From Propionibacteriaceae bacterium (GTDB lineage: Bacteria; Actinomycetota; Actinomycetes; Propionibacteriales; Propionibacteriaceae): DNA of 64,000 nt. Of the stretch, positions 8,459 through 16,833 are shown piece after piece (within the stretch, counting starts at the first letter, position 1; each line of letters begins with the position of its first letter). Position numbers and translations under genes: made by a program. A model generated the notes under the pieces. That model ran no database searches. It saw only the letters and a list, made by a program, of their open reading frames with translations, and was not told the DNA's origin. Where the stretch lies: the NCBI GenBank assembly GCA_025965155.1, contig JAOPXN010000026.1, forward strand, positions 1 to 64,000. The letters run 5' to 3'.

Positions 8459-8857
8459 AGTCTTCCCCGATCACGACATCGGCCCGCACCAAGGCCTGGC
8501 CGTGTGTGTCGGTGGCAGCCTGAACGCCGACCAACTGCCGACGCGTCCGACACAGGAATCCCCCAAGTTCAGAACGGGAGAGATCGCTGCAGCCGGCCGG
8601 ATCAAGACCTAACTGCAACGACGCACCACGTCCCAAAACGGGATAGTGCAAGACCGTACCTTTGAATCCTTCGGTCCGCACCCTAAAGCGGCTAAGAACA
8701 AGCGCTGACAAAAAGACCCGCAATGTGCTGGCGCCGAGCAAAGTAGTAAGGCTCTTTAAAGGTCAGCTTTCAGAAACGTATAGGCAGCGCACAACTGCTC
8801 AGATGTCCGAAGGAAAATGGTAGAAGCAAAATATCGAGAACATGAGGTGAAACGCAA
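8459..8857 (+). other. 399-base intergenic region before the second sugar importer
   Basis: No recognisable gene on either strand. A minus-strand open frame covering most of it has no motif I know. The last 100 bases become A/T richer and end in GAGGTGAAACGCAA before the start codon, so the importer promoter is probably here, but no clear -35/-10 pair stands out. Confidence 0.5.
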
Positions 8858-9907
8858 ATGGCGCGATCTCGAACGGTCTTCTCAACATCCCTGGTGGCAG
8901 CGATCGCGTTGGTGGCGCTGGTCGCCGGGGTCGTCGGTGGGCGAGCCACCACATCGGGTAAGGCAACAAGCAGCGGTGGCGGTGGCGGTGGTGGCGGGGC
9001 GGCCTTCGGCCAGAAGGTCGACGTCATCATCCGCGCTACTGACTCCGCGTACTGGCAAACTCTGCTGGCCGGCGCCGACGCGGCCGCAAAAGACTTCGGT
9101 ATCACCGTCGGGAAGTTCGGGCCGACCTCGGAGACGGACATCGCTGGTCAAGTTCAGTTGGTGGAAAATGCGGTCTCCCGGGGAGTCAATGCGATCGTCA
9201 TTGCGCCCAGCTCCAGCGATGCACTGAACGCGTCCATCGATGCCGCACGAAAGGCGGGAATCAAGGTCATCACCACCGACACCCGCGTTACCGCAACCAT
9301 CGAAGGGCACATCGGCACGAACAACAAGCTAGCGGGCTCCCAGGGCGGCATCCGCATGTGCGAGCTCCTCACAGCAGCAGCCAAGACAACAGGCAAGGTG
9401 CTGGTGGAGGCACCCATCGCCGGAATCGAAGCCAATCAAGACCGCGACGCGGGGTTTAGGGCCGGGCTTGCCGAGAAATGCCCCAAGATTGACTCGCATC
9501 TGCAGAACTACAACAACAATGACATCGGAACAGCCGCGTCGCAGGTGAACGATGCAATCGCGGCCAACTCTGACCTAGTCGGAGTTTTTGCCGACAACAA
9601 TAGCTCCGGTGTCGGCGCAGCAACCGCCATCAAGGACAACAACGCCGCCGACAAGATACCCGTTGTCGCTTTCGACTCCGACCCGGCCGAGAACGCCGCC
9701 CTGGCCGCAGGAACGATCGATGCCCTCGTCGTACAAAACCCCTACTTCCTCGGATACCAGGGCGTAGTCGAGGCCGCAATGGCCACCCAGGGCCGAATCC
9801 CGCCAGCCACCCTCGACCCCGGTGTGGCGATCGCCGACCGAGACAACATGATCAAGCCTGAAATCAAGTCTCTCCTTGAACCTCCGAAGGCGAAGGCCGG
9901 CGGATGA
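8858..9907 (+). CDS. Sugar ABC transporter substrate-binding protein without lipobox
   Basis: 349 residues, type 1 periplasmic-binding fold (KVDVIIRATDSAYW, then VENAVSRGVNAIVIAP, then NSDLVGVFADNN). The N-terminus has a basic start and a hydrophobic stretch (about residues 9-27) followed by a linker with eight consecutive glycines (about 40-47). No cysteine follows the hydrophobic segment, so it is not a standard lipoprotein; it may be held by an uncleaved helix or be released. A good ribosome site (GAGGTG) precedes the ATG. The gene overlaps the ATPase by four bases. Ligand unknown; the FucU gene downstream suggests a sugar with slow anomer exchange. Confidence 0.9.
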   Translation: MARSRTVFSTSLVAAIALVALVAGVVGGRATTSGKATSSGGGGGGGGAAFGQKVDVIIRATDSAYWQTLLAGADAAAKDFGITVGKFGPTSETDIAGQVQLVENAVSRGVNAIVIAPSSSDALNASIDAARKAGIKVITTDTRVTATIEGHIGTNNKLAGSQGGIRMCELLTAAAKTTGKVLVEAPIAGIEANQDRDAGFRAGLAEKCPKIDSHLQNYNNNDIGTAASQVNDAIAANSDLVGVFADNNSSGVGAATAIKDNNAADKIPVVAFDSDPAENAALAAGTIDALVVQNPYFLGYQGVVEAAMATQGRIPPATLDPGVAIADRDNMIKPEIKSLLEPPKAKAGG

Positions 9908-11514
9908 CCATCCGCAAGCCGGAAGGTCCGGCCATCCTCCAGCTCACCGACGTGTCCAAGGCGTTCGGACCCGTGCAGGCGCTCAGCGCCGTATCCCTGA
10001 CCTTGGTGCCCGGCCAGGTGCACTGCCTGGCCGGGGAGAACGGAGCCGGCAAGTCCACCCTGATCAAGGTGCTCACCGGAGCCCTGCACCGCGACAGCGG
10101 CAGCTACGACATTGAGGGCAAGTTAGTCACCACCGTCACACCCGCGGCCCTGCGCAGCGCCGGCGTGCAGGCCGTCTACCAGGAGCTGAGCCTGCTGCCG
10201 CACCTGTCGGTCGGCGAGAACATGTTCATGGGCCGGCTTCCGTCACGATCGGGGGTGGTCCGTTCTCGCGACCTGCATAGCCGGTGCCGCACCGTCCTGG
10301 ACCAGCTCGGCCTGACCGATGTCAGCCCGGCCACCATCGTCGAGCGCCTGCCCTCCGCCACCAAACAACTCGTCGAAATCGCTAAGGTCCTGACCGCCGA
10401 CTCGGTGAAGGTCATCGTGTTCGACGAGCCGACAACGGCTCTCACCGAAACGGAGTCTGACCGGCTGCTCGAGCTGATCAAACGGTTCAGGGAGCAGGGA
10501 GTGGCCATGCTCTACGTGACCCACCGCCTGGAGGAGATGTTCGCGATCGGCGACTGGGTCACGGTCCTGCGAGACGGGGGACTATCCCAGAGCGGGCCGA
10601 TGTCTGAGTACGACGAGAACAAGTTGATCACCGCGATGGTCGGTCGCGAGGTTTCCTCGCTGTACCCGGAGGAGGACAGGAAACTCGGCCCGGCCCGGCT
10701 GAGCGTCCGCGGGCTGCGCCGGACCGGTAACGGTCCATCCGTGGATTTCGACGCCCGAGCCGGTGAGATCCTGGGCATCGGCGGCCTTCTCGGCTCCGGA
10801 CGCAGCGAACTGCTGCTGTCCATCTTTGGCAGCGAACCCATCGCCGAGGGTGAGATCAAGATCGACGGCGAGACGGTCAAACCGAACGGGCCACGGAGCA
10901 TGATGAACTCCGGAGTGGCACTGCTGACCGAAGACCGCAAGATTTTGGGGCTGCTGCCGGAACTGTCGATCCGCCAGAACGTCACCATCGCGAGCCTGCG
11001 AGCGCGATCCCGTAAGGGGCTGCTACCTGGAAAGGAACAAGCCGACGCAGCCGACAAGCTGCTGGACAGTCTGCGACTGCGTGCCGGATCGTACGACCAG
11101 CCGGTGTCCACCCTGTCCGGAGGCAACCAGCAGAAGGTGCTGCTGGCCCGCTGGCTGCTGACCAAACCCAAGGTGATCATGTTCGACGAACCCACCAAGG
11201 GCATCGATGTCGGCGCCAAAGGCGAGCTTTACGACGTGATCAACGACCTGGCCAGGCAGGGCCTTGCCGTCATCGTGGTCTCGTCCTACCTGCCAGAGCT
11301 GCTCGGACTCGCAGACCGGGTGCTCGTGCTGCGCGACGAAGGGATTGCCGGTGAACTACCAGGCGGCGCCTCGGAAGAAGCTGTCCTTCGACTGGCCAGT
11401 GGCGGCGTGGTTGAACCGGAACACCCGGACCATCTCCACGGCATTCCCGGCCTGGTAAACGACCCGCAGTTCAATCCGGTCATCCACCAGAACATCGAGG
11501 TCCCCAATGCCTAA
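9904..11514 (+). CDS. CUT2-type sugar ABC transporter ATP-binding protein
   Basis: 536 residues, two ATP-binding domains. Domain 1 has the P-loop GENGAGKST near residue 50 and FDEPTTALTE; its signature is degenerate (LPSATKQ). Domain 2 has the degenerate P-loop LLGSGRSE, then LSGGNQQK and FDEPTKGIDVGAK. About 35 residues after the last conserved element (from VVEPEHPDHL) form an unusual acidic, His- and Pro-containing tail. It overlaps both neighbours (ATGA with the binding protein; 8 bases with the permease), so the three importer genes are one coupled unit. Confidence 0.95.
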   Translation: MTIRKPEGPAILQLTDVSKAFGPVQALSAVSLTLVPGQVHCLAGENGAGKSTLIKVLTGALHRDSGSYDIEGKLVTTVTPAALRSAGVQAVYQELSLLPHLSVGENMFMGRLPSRSGVVRSRDLHSRCRTVLDQLGLTDVSPATIVERLPSATKQLVEIAKVLTADSVKVIVFDEPTTALTETESDRLLELIKRFREQGVAMLYVTHRLEEMFAIGDWVTVLRDGGLSQSGPMSEYDENKLITAMVGREVSSLYPEEDRKLGPARLSVRGLRRTGNGPSVDFDARAGEILGIGGLLGSGRSELLLSIFGSEPIAEGEIKIDGETVKPNGPRSMMNSGVALLTEDRKILGLLPELSIRQNVTIASLRARSRKGLLPGKEQADAADKLLDSLRLRAGSYDQPVSTLSGGNQQKVLLARWLLTKPKVIMFDEPTKGIDVGAKGELYDVINDLARQGLAVIVVSSYLPELLGLADRVLVLRDEGIAGELPGGASEEAVLRLASGGVVEPEHPDHLHGIPGLVNDPQFNPVIHQNIEVPNA

Positions 11515-12622
11515 ACTCATGTGGCGCGAGCCCATAGAGACCACCGTTATCAGCAGTGCCCACAGGGAAAACGCCACGGAGGCGCCCGCCACCACCGGCG
11601 GAGGATCGGCAAATGAGGAAGATGTAGCGGTCAGTCCCGCCACGGTGCCGCCGTCGCCGCGACCGCGGGTTCGGGTCAAAACCCTCGGAGACATCGCCGG
11701 CCGGGAGAGCGGAGCGCTGATCGTCCTGATCGTCGCCGTCGGCGCCCTCACCTTGGCCAGTCCGGAATTCCTCACCGGCAACAACCTCGCAAACCTGGCA
11801 CGCCAGGTGGCCATCTTCGGCATTCTGGCCATCGGCCAGCTCATGGTCATCCTGACCGGCGGCATCGACCTGGCGGTCGGGTCCATCCTGGGCCTGGCCG
11901 GGGCGGTCACCGCACAACTCTTGGTCGCCGGGGTGCCGATCGTCCCGTCCATCCTTCTGGGCGCGGTGGTCGGCGGCGTCCTCGGCCTAGCCAACGGCCT
12001 GCTGGTCACCAAGGTCAAACTGCCTCCGTTCATCGCCACCCTGGGGATGCTGGGCATCGCCCGCGGCATCGTTTTGGTGATCACTCATGCCAACACGATC
12101 CAGGGCCTCCCAGAAAGCTTCCAAACCGTCGCCAACGGCACCATCCTGGGCATACCCAACCTGCTGATCGTCTTTGTGATCATCACGGCGATCGCCTGGT
12201 TCGTACTGGGCCGCACCGTCTTCGGCCGGTACGTGTACTCGGTGGGATCCAACCCCGAGGCCGCCCGGCTCGCCGGGGTCCCGGTAGCCCTGGTCACCAC
12301 AACGGTGTACGTAATCTCCGGCGTGCTCGCAGCCGTCGGAGGTGTGCTGCTGACCTCCCGCCTCGGCGCCGGTGTTCCCACGGCTGGGACCGGCTTCGAG
12401 TTGCAGGCGATCGCGGCCTGCGTCATCGGCGGCGCAAGCCTGTCCGGGGCCCGCGGCAGTGCGATCGGTGCCGCCTGCGGTGCACTGATCATCGGTGTCC
12501 TGAACAACGGCGGGAACCTCTTGGCCATCAACTCGTTCTACCTGCAAATCGCGATCGGTGCCCTCATCTTGGTGGCCGTCGGATTCGACCAGATGAACAC
12601 CCGCCATGCTGCCCGCGGCTAG
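11507..12622 (+). CDS. CUT2-type sugar ABC transporter permease
   Basis: 371 residues. A hydrophilic N-terminus of about 65 residues precedes the membrane domain, which carries GGIDLAVGS, KLPPFIATLG and the SNPEAARLAGV loop typical of RbsC-like permeases, with about 8-10 hydrophobic helices. The long soluble N-terminus is longer than in RbsC; an internal start near MSRE-like positions was considered, but no better ribosome site is seen. It is the last membrane part of the second importer. Confidence 0.92.
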   Translation: MPKLMWREPIETTVISSAHRENATEAPATTGGGSANEEDVAVSPATVPPSPRPRVRVKTLGDIAGRESGALIVLIVAVGALTLASPEFLTGNNLANLARQVAIFGILAIGQLMVILTGGIDLAVGSILGLAGAVTAQLLVAGVPIVPSILLGAVVGGVLGLANGLLVTKVKLPPFIATLGMLGIARGIVLVITHANTIQGLPESFQTVANGTILGIPNLLIVFVIITAIAWFVLGRTVFGRYVYSVGSNPEAARLAGVPVALVTTTVYVISGVLAAVGGVLLTSRLGAGVPTAGTGFELQAIAACVIGGASLSGARGSAIGAACGALIIGVLNNGGNLLAINSFYLQIAIGALILVAVGFDQMNTRHAARG

Positions 12623-12834
12623 CCTGACCCGCGGTTCTGCCTGAAGGCAGCGCCGCCGCACCAGTCCGCCATAGCCGCCTTCGCAGCGCAATCGCCCTGG
12701 ATTTTCCCGAGCGACACTTTCCTCATCGAAGGGTGCGCCGCCTGGGGATGACGATCCAGGGGGCAGCGGCGGGCAGTCTGATCGAACCACGTATTCCGAC
12801 ACCCAAATGTAAAACCTCAACTCCGAGGACAAGA

Positions 12835-13275
12835 ATGCTGAAGGGCATAGACCGCGCGATCTCAGCCGAACTACTCATGGTGCTGATGTCAATGGGACAC
12901 GGTGACGACATCCTCCTTTGCGACGTCAATCATCCAGCCGTCACCATTTCGAAGGAGACCACCTACGGCCGGCTCGTCAACATGGCAGGGTGCGACCTGT
13001 CCCGTGCAGCCGAGGCCATCCTGTCGCTGATGCCACTCGACACCTTCGTGCCGGCACCTGTCATGCGCATGGAGGTCGTCGACGATCCCGGGCGCATCAT
13101 GCCGGTGCACGAGCGCATGCAGAGTGTCGTCAACCGGGTCGAGGGACGAGCGGTAGCCATTCAGGCCCTCGAGCGCTTCGACTTCTACGCCTCCGCCAAG
13201 CGTTCCTTCGCGGTGGTCAGGACATCGGACCCCGGGCCCTACGGCTGCTTCATCCTGCGCAAGGGCGTCGTCTGA
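12835..13275 (+). CDS. RbsD/FucU-family sugar mutarotase
   Basis: 146 residues beginning MLKGID at the ATG at 12835, preceded by CCGAGGAC. The family's catalytic histidine region is seen as MSMGHGDD (His22, Asp24) and CDVNHPA (Asp30), with the closing tyrosine-bearing GPYGCFILRKG. FucU and RbsD interconvert anomers of fucose, ribose and related sugars so that the imported form matches the next enzyme. The start MLKGI and the GHGD phrase are closer to FucU than to RbsD. It lies 212 bases behind the second importer and probably works with it. Confidence 0.9.
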   Translation: MLKGIDRAISAELLMVLMSMGHGDDILLCDVNHPAVTISKETTYGRLVNMAGCDLSRAAEAILSLMPLDTFVPAPVMRMEVVDDPGRIMPVHERMQSVVNRVEGRAVAIQALERFDFYASAKRSFAVVRTSDPGPYGCFILRKGVV

Positions 13276-13689
13276 ACCTAATGGTGCCCGCGGAGTCACC
13301 AACCCGACCGCGTTAGGTCTTGAACCGTCAGGGACCCTGGATGCGTCCACGACCGCGGCGTCGACCTCGCAGGCCTGGCCCGCTTCGGCGCCCGGGTACC
13401 GTGCGACAGCCTTGACCGTGACCTGCTGCAACGGGCTGTCCACGCCTGCGGCACCCCCCGGCGCGCCGAGTTCGTCCGCCGCCGGATCCGCCACTCCTCA
13501 CCTGGGGCGTCAAGGACTACCTCACCAACCAGCTCGACCAGGTCGACAAAGTGGAATGGACCCGCCCGGCAGGATGGCGGGACGCCCCAACCCGCCGCGC
13601 GCTGGCCGCCCAGGCGGGGTGGCCGAGGTACCCGGCGTCGGCTGGGTCTCCCGCTTCGCCGAGCAGTGCGGTGACTGCACCAGGCACGG
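13276..13689 (+). other. Decayed coding sequence at the left edge of a mobile-gene graveyard
   Basis: The + strand contains stretches with coding-like composition in shifting frames (for example WGVKDYLTNQLDQVDK around 13505-13552) but no intact gene. I cannot assign the parent. It leads directly into recombinase and transposase fragments, so a degraded integrated element is likely. Confidence 0.5.
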
Positions 13690-13935
13690 CCATGCCCCTC
13701 GTCGAGCTCGACGCCATCACCGGCCTGCGGTGGGGTGAGATCGCCGTCCTGACCGCCGACCCGCAGATGGCCGCCGACGGCGAGGGAACCTGGTCGACCT
13801 GGGCAGCGGCGAGCTGGCGGTCCTGGCAGCTGAGCGACAGCGGGGACACCCCGACCGTCGATTCCAGTAAGGCCGGCCGGGCCCGCCGCATCGTCGTCCC
13901 CCCAGCCCGCACGTCCCCAGCGGGTTCGACGTCCT
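13690..13935 (+). pseudogene. Tyrosine recombinase (phage-type integrase) fragment
   Basis: The frame reads LDAITGLRWGEI, the segment around the first catalytic arginine of tyrosine recombinases (commonly TGLRWGE), and later KAGRARRIVVPP, matching the strand region that precedes the C-terminal catalytic half. The middle is out of register and the catalytic HxxR and Tyr are absent. It is therefore a dead internal fragment, directly followed by an IS256 remnant in the same frame. Confidence 0.55.
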
Positions 13936-13944
13936 CGGCTGGCT

Positions 13945-14240
13945 CACGGCACGGATCCCGGTCCAAGACGGTGCTGGCCGAGATCGGGCCAGTCGAGATC
14001 GACGTGCCCCGCGACGTCGACGCATCGTTCGCCCCGCAGATCGCCGAAGTTGCGGCAACGCCGGCTGAGCGGCGTGGACGAGATCGTGTTGTCGCTGACC
14101 GCGCGCGGGCTGACGACCGGGGAGATCTCGTCCCACTTCGCTGAGGTCTACGGCGCCTCAGTCTCGAAAGACACGATCTCCAAGATCACCGACAAGGTGG
14201 TCGAGGAGAGGACCGAGTGGGCGAACCGTCCGCTCGACCC
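13945..14240 (+). pseudogene. IS256-family (mutator) transposase fragment with frameshift
   Basis: Two frames together rebuild the N-terminal third of an IS256 transposase: first SRSKTVLAEIGPVEIDVPRD and FAPQI (13950-14042), then, one base out of register, RQRRLSGVDEIVLSL and VYGASVSKDTISKITDKVVE (from 14050). The frame change lies at about 14043-14050. The extreme N-terminus and everything after RPLDP (about 14240), including the DDE catalytic region, are missing. The break coincides with an IS30 fragment on the other strand, so a later insertion or deletion cut it. Confidence 0.85.
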
Positions 14241-14250
14241 CGGGCAGTTT

Positions 14251-14391
14251 CTAGTGAATGTCGCGAATCATCGGTGGCTTCTGGTGGCGTGCCCATCGTT
14301 GCATGGCCTCGTTCGGTGTCTGGTCGGAGAGGCCCAGCCGCGGCCTGTCGTTGAGCTCTGCAGCGATCAAGTCGAGCTGGTCGGCGGTCCA
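14251..14391 (-). pseudogene. IS30-family transposase C-terminal fragment
   Basis: Reading the minus strand from 14391 to the TAG at 14251-14253 gives WTADQLDLIAAELNDRPR, the C-terminal signature of IS30-type DDE transposases (LNxRPR before LGxxTP), then GLSDQTPNEAMQRW and an atypical tail to RDIH. Everything upstream, including the catalytic domain, is gone. It abuts the IS256 scrap on the left and an integrase scrap on the right. Confidence 0.7.
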
Positions 14392-14414
14392 ACCTCAGCC
14401 CATCGGCGCTCACC

Positions 14415-14535
14415 TGCGTCGATTCTGCGGGAGACCGTGCTGCGGAACAGGGGACCACCCTGCGGGGCGGTGAACACGAGTGCGCCGCTCTCGGGGCCGA
14501 CATGGTCGCGGATCTCGATACAGGCCGCCTGGGTC
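14415..14535 (-). pseudogene. Tyrosine integrase fragment on the minus strand
   Basis: The minus strand reads IRDHVGPESGALVFTAPQGG, closely resembling the loop-strand segment of actinobacterial integrases (VGPxxxALVFTxPxGGPLRRS) that precedes the catalytic HxxR box. Catalytic residues are absent and the frame runs out into the IS30 fragment. It is a second, separate integrase scrap, on the strand opposite to the one at 13690. Confidence 0.65.
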
Positions 14536-14675
14536 GTACGCGCGCGTTGGTGAACAGCGCGGTGCGGGACGGCTTGGTCACCGGCTACGAACCGCTGATC
14601 GAGGCTCTCACGCTGCCCGACCCGGACGATCAGCACGTACTGGCGGCGGCCACCAAGGCACGCGCCCAGCAGATC
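14535..14675 (+). pseudogene. PIN-domain (VapC-like) toxin fragment
   Basis: The plus strand reads VTGYEPLIEALTLPDPDD then QHVLAAATKARAQ, matching the central segment of a PIN-domain family in which LPDPDDRHVLAAAIRAGAQ precedes VTFNLKDF. Here the homologous frame ends after ARAQ (about 14665) and continues into unrelated sequence. Both the N-terminal Asp region and the C-terminus are missing, so no active toxin is expected. No antitoxin gene is recognisable. Confidence 0.6.
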
Positions 14676-15128
14676 GACCTGAGGAGTCCGCTGCCGCGCT
14701 TCGGGTCTGACTCGAAGGCATCTGCCAGCCTGATCGAACGGCGGCATGTCTCGCACTCGTCGAGGGTGTCGATGCTTGAAAATCAGGCCCGGCATTGCAG
14801 ACGTACGCTTTGACGACAATTTCGTGGACCTTTTCGGCGCCCCTCGGGGAGTATTTGAATATCGATGTCGGAGCCGCTGCCAGATTCACTGTTGTTGAAT
14901 AGGTTGATCATGGTCGCCAGAGGGGCCAGCGCGCCTACGATTCGGTGTCCCCAGTCCAGCCCATCTGTGAGGGGAAGAGGTGCAGGGCTCTCGCGTGACG
15001 ATGCCTGGCCACTAGGCGTTCTGCCCGGTCCCGCACAGGGTTAGCCCGGAGGCGAGCTGCAGGGCTGGCCCGCTTACATCGCGTCGCTTTCCGGTGGAAT
15101 CTGGATGCATTCCCGATGAGAGGCGTTC
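14676..15128 (+). other. Intergenic stretch with no recognisable gene
   Basis: Short open frames on both strands lack motifs. The region 14810-14930 is AT-richer than average. The end (GATGAGAGGCGTTC) provides the ribosome site for the next gene. Nothing else is seen. Confidence 0.5.
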
Positions 15129-15926
15129 ATGAGTACACCGATTCCCAGTGGGCGAGAAGCCACTGAATCAGCGCAGGACAGCAGCGGAGCGGGTGGCCCG
15201 GCCCGGCCACGGGTCTGCATTGTGGGCGCCTCGGGCAAACTCGGGCGGTACCTGGTGCAGCACGCGCTGGGGCGAGGCTTCGGGGTGGTCGCGGTGTGCC
15301 GCGAGGTCAGTGTCGAGAAGCTTGAGGAGTTCTCGGGGCGTATCACCGTCATTCCGGGAGCGACGGACGACCGGCAGGTCATTGAACGCGCGGTCGCGGG
15401 CTGCGACGCCGTCCTCACGGTGTTAGTGCCGCGTGGGGTCCATCATTACTCATCGGGAACAGCCCAGGCGGTGCTCGACCTGGCCCGTCCGGGGGCTCGG
15501 CTGGTGTTCTCGTGTGGGTACCACATTTCGCGCGATGGCCGGGACGTGTACTCGTGGAAGGTGAAGGCGCTGGTCAATGTGGCGGGCCGAATCGCGCGAC
15601 TGTTCCGTCTTGTGGACCTCGACGATCAGGTGGAGGCGTGCCGGCGGATCTTCGCCAGCGACACGCGGTGGACCGTCGTTCGCGGCAGCGACCTGGAGGA
15701 GGGCGAGCCACAAGGCCTGCCTGTGTGGAGCCACCATGTGGGCGACCCGATCCTTAAGAGCAACCTGACGCGTCGTGTCGACTTCGCCCGGTTCATGGTG
15801 GAGGCCATTGAGAACGACGACCTCGTTCATGAGACGCCGGCGATCGTCGGCTGCCACACGCCATCGGCACTCGCCCACGCCGCCAACGGAACGCCCGCAT
15901 TTGCGATGAAACCGTCACCCATGTGA
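15129..15926 (+). CDS. NAD(P)-binding protein, NmrA/atypical SDR family
   Basis: 265 residues. A Rossmann fold starts near residue 29 (RVCIVGASGKLGRYL, glycine motif GASGKLG), with the atypical-SDR phrase IPGATDDRQVIERAVAGCDA and later YHISRDGRDVYSWK. About 30 N-terminal residues rich in Ser/Gly precede the domain. Relatives are NAD(P)H-sensing or quinone-reductase-like proteins. A ribosome site (AGAGG) precedes the ATG. It is followed by a membrane protein and an SDR on the same strand; the joint role is unclear. Confidence 0.8.
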   Translation: MSTPIPSGREATESAQDSSGAGGPARPRVCIVGASGKLGRYLVQHALGRGFGVVAVCREVSVEKLEEFSGRITVIPGATDDRQVIERAVAGCDAVLTVLVPRGVHHYSSGTAQAVLDLARPGARLVFSCGYHISRDGRDVYSWKVKALVNVAGRIARLFRLVDLDDQVEACRRIFASDTRWTVVRGSDLEEGEPQGLPVWSHHVGDPILKSNLTRRVDFARFMVEAIENDDLVHETPAIVGCHTPSALAHAANGTPAFAMKPSPM

Positions 15927-16069
15927 CGGGATGATCTTTCTCACTGGCATTTGCGGATCCGCCGTGCTGTGCGCGACGCAACTGTTTGCCGGGTGGCGGT
16001 CGGCTATCGCGCAATTCCTTCGGTTCAGGCTCGTCCCGCCGATCACTCTTCACAATAAGGAGACTGCAA

Positions 16070-16804
16070 ATGTCCACTGTAACTACACCGAGTCTTGATG
16101 GTTCGACGATGCGACGGAGGGGAACGGGTTTCCCATCCACTAGGAAGACCGCCGTCTTCATTGGGCTGCTCTTCCTCACTGCGACCGCCGCGTTCATCTT
16201 CGCCGAGGCGCTCAACTCCAGGGTGCTGAGCCAACCGAACTTCCTGGCCGACGCAGCCTCCCAAACCACCGCATTGGCAACCAGTGCACTCCTGCTGTTC
16301 GCCCAGTTCGGGGTAGTAGGCATCGCCGTGCTGCTGTTTCCGCTCTTGAAACGCCACGGCGAGTCGCTGGCACTAGCACACGTTGGTTTCCGGGTCACCG
16401 AGCTTGCCGCGAGCCTGTTCTATCTGGCGGTTCCGCTCCTGGCGATCGAGCTCGGAGCCGGGCTGAGCGACGGCACGGTCGATGGGTCTGCATCGTCTAG
16501 TCTTGGCGCACTCTTGCAAGCACAGCACCACGTGGCCATTTTGATGATCTATATCGCCACTGGTGCAGCGGGCATTTGCATGGCCACCTTGCTCTACCGC
16601 TCGAGGCTGATCCCGCGCTGGCTCGCGATCCTCGGCTTGATCACCTACCCGACCTTGTTGGTGGGCAGCGTCCTGGACATGTTCAACGTGGTGTCCGTGA
16701 CGCAGGGGATCGGCCTCGTCGCCTTGATCCCGGGCGCCTTGTTCGAGTTCATTCTCCCGGTCTGGCTCATTGTCAAGGGATTCAACGTCCCCGACCCCGA
16801 CTGA
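16070..16804 (+). CDS. DUF4386-type integral membrane protein
   Basis: 244 residues from the ATG at 16070, which has the ribosome site AATAAGGAGA. After a polar N-terminus (about 25 residues) there are roughly six hydrophobic helices, with the DUF4386 traits FAEALNSRVLSQPNF, then RVTELAASLFYLAVPLL, and the final LIPGALFEFILPVWLIVKGF. The family is of unknown function and common in Actinobacteria and Bacteroidetes. An earlier in-frame start would add a non-conserved basic segment and was rejected. Confidence 0.85.
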   Translation: MSTVTTPSLDGSTMRRRGTGFPSTRKTAVFIGLLFLTATAAFIFAEALNSRVLSQPNFLADAASQTTALATSALLLFAQFGVVGIAVLLFPLLKRHGESLALAHVGFRVTELAASLFYLAVPLLAIELGAGLSDGTVDGSASSSLGALLQAQHHVAILMIYIATGAAGICMATLLYRSRLIPRWLAILGLITYPTLLVGSVLDMFNVVSVTQGIGLVALIPGALFEFILPVWLIVKGFNVPDPD

Positions 16805-16833
16805 CAGGTTGGCGCAACCAAAGGAGCACGACC

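Noticed and set aside
8349..8741. Minus-strand 130-codon frame in the gap before the second importer
   Set aside because: It begins inside the isomerase gene and shows no motif; kept only as an unexplained gap.
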